Assembly: GCA_937864995.1 (NCBI GenBank) | Contig: CALMDL010000320.1 | Coordinates: 1 to 21,057, forward strand | DNA length: 21,057 bases | Direction of reading: 5' to 3' | DNA from: an uncultured Candidatus Altimarinota bacterium | Lineage (GTDB): Bacteria; Patescibacteriota; Gracilibacteria; BD1-5; UBA6164 | Shown: one piece after another, positions 16,915 to 21,057 of the stretch | Layout: each line of letters starts with the position of its first letter | How positions within the stretch are numbered: the first letter of the stretch is position 1 | Position numbers and translations under genes: made by a program | Notes under the pieces: generated by a model | Told to the model about the DNA's origin: nothing | The model's input: only the letters and a program-made list of their open reading frames with translations | Database searches by the model: none

Positions 16915-18321
16915 TTATTTTAAATTTTTAATTATTGTAGACAAACTATCAACTCAAAATCATGTCATTCAAACATTTGCATAACCATAAGGTTCTAATG
17001 AATTTAGAGCGGTTCCAGCAATATCAAGATGTGTATATCACTCTTCATTTAAGACAAAGTTTGACAAGAATGCAGCTCACATTGTTGAACCAGCAAATAC
17101 TGATCTATTTAAATTTTCTAAATCAGCAATTTTTGATTTAGTTTTTTCTACAAAATAATCATCAAATGGAAGTCTATTATATTTTTCAAAATTAGATTTT
17201 GAATAATCTAAAAATTTAGAAATCATTTCTTCATCATTTCACATTACTCAAGCATATCTATAACCTAATGCAACCATACAAGCTCAAGTTAAAGTAGCAA
17301 TAGTTATAATTTTATTAAGTTTATAATTTTTACTTATATAACTAACTCAATCTGCCAAAACAAGTCTTCATTCTGCATCAGTATGGATAATATCAACTGT
17401 TTTTCATGAATATGATGTAATTATATCACTTGGTTTATATGATTCTCATGATATATGATTTTCTGCTAACACAACGCATGCAATTATATTTACTTTTAAA
17501 TCAGCTTCATCAAGTTCTTTAATTGTAGCAAATGTAGCAGCAGCTCAACACATATCTCATTTCATTTCATACATATGATCTCCTGGTTTAACTTGAATTC
17601 AACCAGTATCAAAAGTAATTCATTTTCAAACTATTCAAATAGTTGGGAAGCTTTTATTTATAATCCTTTCAAAAATAACCATATGTGGTTTTTTAGCACT
17701 TCAAATACCAACTGCCTCTAGTAACCCTAGTTTCTTCTTTTGAATTGTTTTAAAGTCAAAAATCTTTACTTTAGTGTTTTTAAATTTTGTTTGTTTTATA
17801 ATTTTTGCAAATGACTCAGGATATAATACATTTGATGGCTTAAATCCTAAATCACGAGCCAATACAATATTTTCAATTGTTTTAATTCTATCTTTAAAAA
17901 TTTGTTTATTTTCTGAGTTTACAATAAAATATATTTCATCTATTTCTTTTTTACTTTTATATTCTTGATATTTATATCTAGATAAAATACTATTATTTAA
18001 CAAATTGTTAATATTTTGATCATTGTTTGTTAAAATAGTTATGTTTGATGGAAGTTTAGGAAAAGTATCTCACAAAAAATAATTTATATCTTTTTTTGAA
18101 TCTTTTGAATAAAAAATAACATATAATTTATCAAAATTTTCATTTCAAATATAAAAATCAATTAAAGAATTTTCATTTTTTTCAATTGTTAATTTGATTT
18201 TATTACTTATTTTTTTGTCTAATTTAAGAGATTTGATTAGATTAATGTCTAATATGCTTTCCATAAAAACAACTAAGTTAGAGTTTTTTATTTCAGAAAA
18301 ATCATTTACTAATTCTACCAT
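16915..18321 (-). CDS. pepA: Leucyl (cytosol) aminopeptidase, peptidase family M17
   Basis: 468-residue cytoplasmic two-metal aminopeptidase that releases N-terminal residues from peptides, probably for amino-acid recycling; some homologues also bind DNA. Catalytic domain: VGKGITFDTGGIQVKPG (231-247) with metal/catalytic Lys 233, Asp 238 and Lys 245; MKGDMCGAAA (253-262) with Asp 256; and TDAEGRLVLADG (314-325) with Asp 315, Glu 317 and Arg 319. ITIATLTGAC and the GSTMGAAFLSNFV segment also fit M17. Residues 1-170 form the variable N-terminal domain, which shows little conservation. The gene is 19 nt after the polytopic membrane protein gene and 2 nt before DUF1653. Catalytic residue numbers come from a hand count and may be off by one. 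Confidence 0.94.
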
Positions 18322-18340
18322 ATAAAAATATTAAAAATTA

Positions 18341-18976
18341 TTAAAATAATACTACATAAAATTCTTCTATTTTCAAAAATAAATAATAAATTAAAAATAA
18401 AAAACTTATTATACTTAAAAAAAGAGAAATGTAATTTGTATAGTTTTTATGTATGAAAAAATTGAAAATAATGCTATATAATACAATTAAAAATAAAAAA
18501 TAAGAAAAATTTACTAGGTAAATATATGTGTTTGCAGATATAAATACCAAATAATTTAGTATTAAACCGAAATATCTCAAATTTATTTTTTGATTTTGAA
18601 ATTGTTTAATATTTGAAATATATTTAAAACTTATATCTCAAAAAATAAACATAGTTACAAAAATAAATACCGTACTATTTACATCAAAAAATTTAAAATA
18701 AAAAGGGAATAGTAAAAAAATATAAAAAATGATATAGAGTATTTTTTTATAATCTAATCCTTTGTTTTTTTCATCATAAGTAGTAAATGCCAAGACAAAT
18801 ATAATTCAAATCATTATAAAAAATACACTTTCAACCAGTAGATTTCAGAAAATACTTTGAACCTTTAAATTATAAAATGTATTATCTCAAAAAATATTTA
18901 CTCAATTTGTAAGTAAATAAAAATTATAAAAAATAAATGAAAAAATAAATGATACAAAAAAAAGGAGTAATCTCAT
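18341..18976 (-). CDS. Polytopic membrane protein of unknown function
   Basis: 211 residues, extremely rich in Phe, Ile, Leu and Tyr. About seven hydrophobic stretches (roughly 3-22, 50-66, 79-96, 101-117, 136-155, 157-176, 181-201) separated by short loops, so an integral inner-membrane protein. No family or catalytic motif was recognised. It starts 13 nt after the stop of the coiled-coil protein gene, which also ends in membrane helices, so the two may act together. The frame runs through several TGA codons in the first half (LLTNGVNIFGDN); with the standard code only the last 80 residues would be seen. Confidence 0.72.
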
Positions 18977-18989
18977 TTTAATATTAAAA

Positions 18990-20354
18990 TTAAAAATTAA
19001 TTACCCCAAATATAATAATAAAAAATAAAATTACAAAATTTATAATTAGAAAAAATAAACTTCTAGATAAATATATAAATATATATAAAAATATAGTTAT
19101 TAAAAAATAAAAAATTCAATTATAATTATACTCTAAACTATCTATATAAAAACCAATATTTAAATAAACAATAAATAAAGAAGTATACATTAGTATTAAT
19201 AAAAAAACATATTTATTTAATAATTGAAAAAATCAAATAAATGCTTCAATAAGTTTATTAATTCATTTTTTTAAAAATGTATAAGATATATTTAATCATT
19301 TTTCTTTAGCCTTCAATAATACAATATTTTGTTTTATTACACTTCTTTTTAAAAATAATTCTTCTTTTAATTCACTATCATATATAAATTTATAAAAATT
19401 TAAAAAAATTAATTTAGTATTTTCCTTATAATAATCCTTATATTTAGATAAATATAAAAGATTTTTTATATAAGAATATGATTCTTTATCTACTTCTTCC
19501 TTTTTTCTTAAATTTTTTATGTTTCAAATATAAATATTTATTATGCTTATTAAATATTTTATTTGATAAATAATATCCCTATCTTTTTCTAAAAATTGAT
19601 CTTTACTTCAAAACTTTTTTAATAATTTATTTGTTTCTTTTAGTAATTCTCTATTTTCTTTATTTTTTGTTTTTTCAACTTCTTGAAGTTCAATATTTCA
19701 TATTTTTAATAATGCCAATTCTCATATTTCTCTTAATTTCGAAATATTTGTAGATTTTTTTAATTTTATAATTTCATTATAAATTATTTTTAATTTTTCT
19801 ATTTTTGTTTGATCAACAATTATTAATCATTGTCATGAAATCATTTTTTCAAGCTTATTTAAAACAATTTCAAGCAATTTATTAACATCTTCTAATTCTT
19901 TTTTTAAATAAAAATTTTCTAGTTTTTTATTATCGTCTTTATCTTTTTTTATTTTTTCTCTTATTTCATCTACTTTATCTTTTTTTCATGAACTATAATA
20001 TAAATCATATTCTTGTTTTAGTTCTTCTATTATTTTTATTTTCTTTTCTTGTGTTAAGTTTTCTTCTGATTCAGAATATATATATTCTATATCATATTCT
20101 AAATCCTTTTTTAATTTTACATATGCCTTAAATATATCATTTCAAACTATTTTTCAATGTTTAAATTGTCATGATTTATATCATTCAAAAACAAATGTTT
20201 CTCATATATCATGTTTATCTGTAACTAATTCTAAACTCAAAATAGAGTATCACTCATTGTGAACTCTTTCTCTGGCAACAGCTTCATTCTCTGCCTTAAA
20301 GACGATATTATATTTTTTACCATCTTTTGATACTGCTATTTTGTAATTAAACAT
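18990..20354 (-). CDS. Coiled-coil protein with PilC-N-like start and C-terminal membrane helices
   Basis: 454 residues in three parts. Residues 1-45 (YKIAVSKDGKKYNIVFKAENEAVARERVHNEGYSILSLE, described here as Y-x-A...DGK...A...EA..R....GY.ILSLE) resemble the small N-terminal domain that precedes the T2SSF domain in PilC/GspF proteins. Residues about 75-370 are Lys/Glu-rich and helical with long coiled-coil stretches. Residues 381-450 hold about three membrane helices. No cysteine is present. No family was recognised as a whole. It lies in the middle of a tightly spaced cluster (17 nt after an 81-residue protein, 13 nt before the polytopic membrane protein). A structural or scaffold role at the inner membrane is plausible. 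The pilus link rests only on the weak N-terminal resemblance. Confidence 0.7.
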
Positions 20355-20371
20355 ATAAATATTTTATAAAA

Positions 20372-20617
20372 CTAACTAACCCCAATTGGTTTTTCTAATT
20401 TTGTAATTGCTCATTTAAAATTAAAACCTTTTTTTTCTAATTCTTGAGTAAAAATATTATTTAAATTTTTACATTCTTTATTTAATTCTTCATTTGGTAT
20501 ATTTTTACATATATCAATTAATCTTTCTTCATTTACTGAATTTAAATTTTCTGATAAATTATTTAATTTTCAATCAATATTTGGTTGTAAATTATCGTTT
20601 TTTTCTATATTATTCAT
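20372..20617 (-). CDS. Small Asn/Glu-rich protein, unknown function
   Basis: 81 residues, soluble and mostly helical (MNNIEKNDNLQPN ... LEKPIGVS), rich in Asn, Glu, Lys and Leu, with two cysteines (ICKN and ECKN, about 11 residues apart). No family was recognised. It starts 5 nt after the preceding small gene and ends 17 nt before the coiled-coil protein gene, so it is part of the same operon. The stop is TAG. Two glycines are TGA (IDGK, FKGA), so the frame uses the code-25 reading. Called as a gene because of the spacing, the start context TTATTATG shared with neighbours, and the full frame. Confidence 0.6.
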
Positions 20618-20622
20618 AATAA

Positions 20623-20934
20623 TTAAATATTATTTATTAAAAATGAAAAAGAATTAATTTCTTTTTTTCTCTCTTCTGCTTCTTTTTTTCTCATTCATGC
20701 TATAACGCTAAAATTACTTTTTTGAATTTGATCAAGTTCTTTTATTTCAATATCTTTTATAAAAATAACTAAACTATTATAAATTCTATCAATTCAGGTT
20801 TCATCTAAAATATCCAAAGCTTGAATATATAAACTTTTTTGATCTTCAGGTATTTCTAAATTAAAAATCATTAATTTAGTTAATTTGATTTTTTCTTTTA
20901 TTTGTTTTTGTTTTTTTAAATATTCAAAAATCAT
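20623..20934 (-). CDS. Small helical protein, first gene of the long operon, unknown function
   Basis: 103 residues, charged and helical (MIFEYLKKQKQIKEKIKLTKL ... RKKEAEERKKEINSFSFLINNI), no signal peptide or membrane helix and no cysteine. Two TGA glycines (DETGIDR, VIAGMRKK). No family was recognised. A good promoter at 20967-20995 lies about 25 nt before its predicted leader, which makes it the first gene of the series that continues through pepA and comF. Confidence 0.62.
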
Positions 20935-20966
20935 AATTTAGATATTAATTAATTATATATATTATA

Positions 20967-20995
20967 ATAATATTATATTTATTATTTTAAATCAA
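20967..20995 (-). promoter_or_regulatory. Promoter of the long 20934-10570 gene series
   Basis: Minus-strand TTGATT (20990-20995), 17-bp spacer, TATTAT (20967-20972), the same layout as the promoters at 2386 and 7159. Predicted start near 20960, with a 25-nt AT-only leader to the ATG. The rest of 20935-21057 is AT-rich and shows no gene. Confidence 0.6.
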
Positions 20996-21057
20996 AAATG
21001 TGAATTACTTTTTATATTTAATTATATTTTTTTATATTTTATATAATATATTATTAA

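Noticed and set aside
1146..20934. Apparent mass of broken genes (short fragments separated by stops)
   Set aside because: All interruptions in the real frames are TGA, many at invariant glycines. With TGA as Gly the genes are full length, so they are not pseudogenes.

Overview
The window comes from a very AT-rich bacterium that reads TGA as glycine (translation table 25), which points to the Patescibacteria/CPR lineages Gracilibacteria (BD1-5) or Absconditabacteria (SR1). The sequence shows the reassignment directly. With TGA as a stop, almost every gene falls into short fragments. With TGA as Gly, continuous proteins appear and TGA falls on invariant glycines: all three glycines of the UvrA N-terminal P-loop, the first two of the PilB P-loop, and the ESFG-like and DGxNGF motifs of a glycosyltransferase. 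Only TAA and TAG are used as stops. The window cannot separate the two lineages, and no tRNA or rRNA gene was seen. Most coding sequences are absent from a standard-code ORF scan, so the coordinates here come from a manual code-25 reading; for most genes the residue count and the coordinate length agree.

Layout (everything on the minus strand except one gene). Positions 1-2192: the N-terminal part of a secreted SLH-repeat surface-layer protein (runs off the left edge), preceded by a family-4-type glycosyltransferase. Positions 2193-2534: the only long non-coding stretch. It holds a terminator, a 40-bp block of four 10-bp tandem repeats, a sigma-70-like promoter, and a leader of about 187 nt that can fold into six consecutive hairpins. 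Positions 2535-7125: a type IV pilus operon in the order PilN-like, PilO-like, PilB, PilC. Positions 7218-9830: DinG-type helicase with an N-terminal DEDDh exonuclease. Positions 9901-10560: a lone plus-strand secreted helical protein, convergent with the next operon across a shared terminator.

Positions 10570-20934: a long, tightly packed minus-strand gene series. In transcription order it is two small unknown proteins, a coiled-coil protein with C-terminal membrane helices, a polytopic membrane protein, an M17 leucyl aminopeptidase, a DUF1653 protein, ComF, a zinc-ribbon unknown, UvrA, MurB, a small membrane protein and an RsuA/RluB-type pseudouridine synthase. A terminator-like hairpin lies directly before the uvrA start codon.

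Together the genes suggest a host-associated or surface-attached cell with an S-layer, type IV pili (attachment and, with ComF, possibly DNA uptake), peptidoglycan synthesis and basic DNA repair. The most interesting unexplained items are the structured leader with phased 10-bp repeats before the glycosyltransferase/S-layer pair, the absence of TGA glycine codons in the S-layer gene, the unknown four-gene cluster at 18341-20934 whose large protein starts with a domain resembling the one missing from PilC, and the uvrA attenuator-like hairpin.
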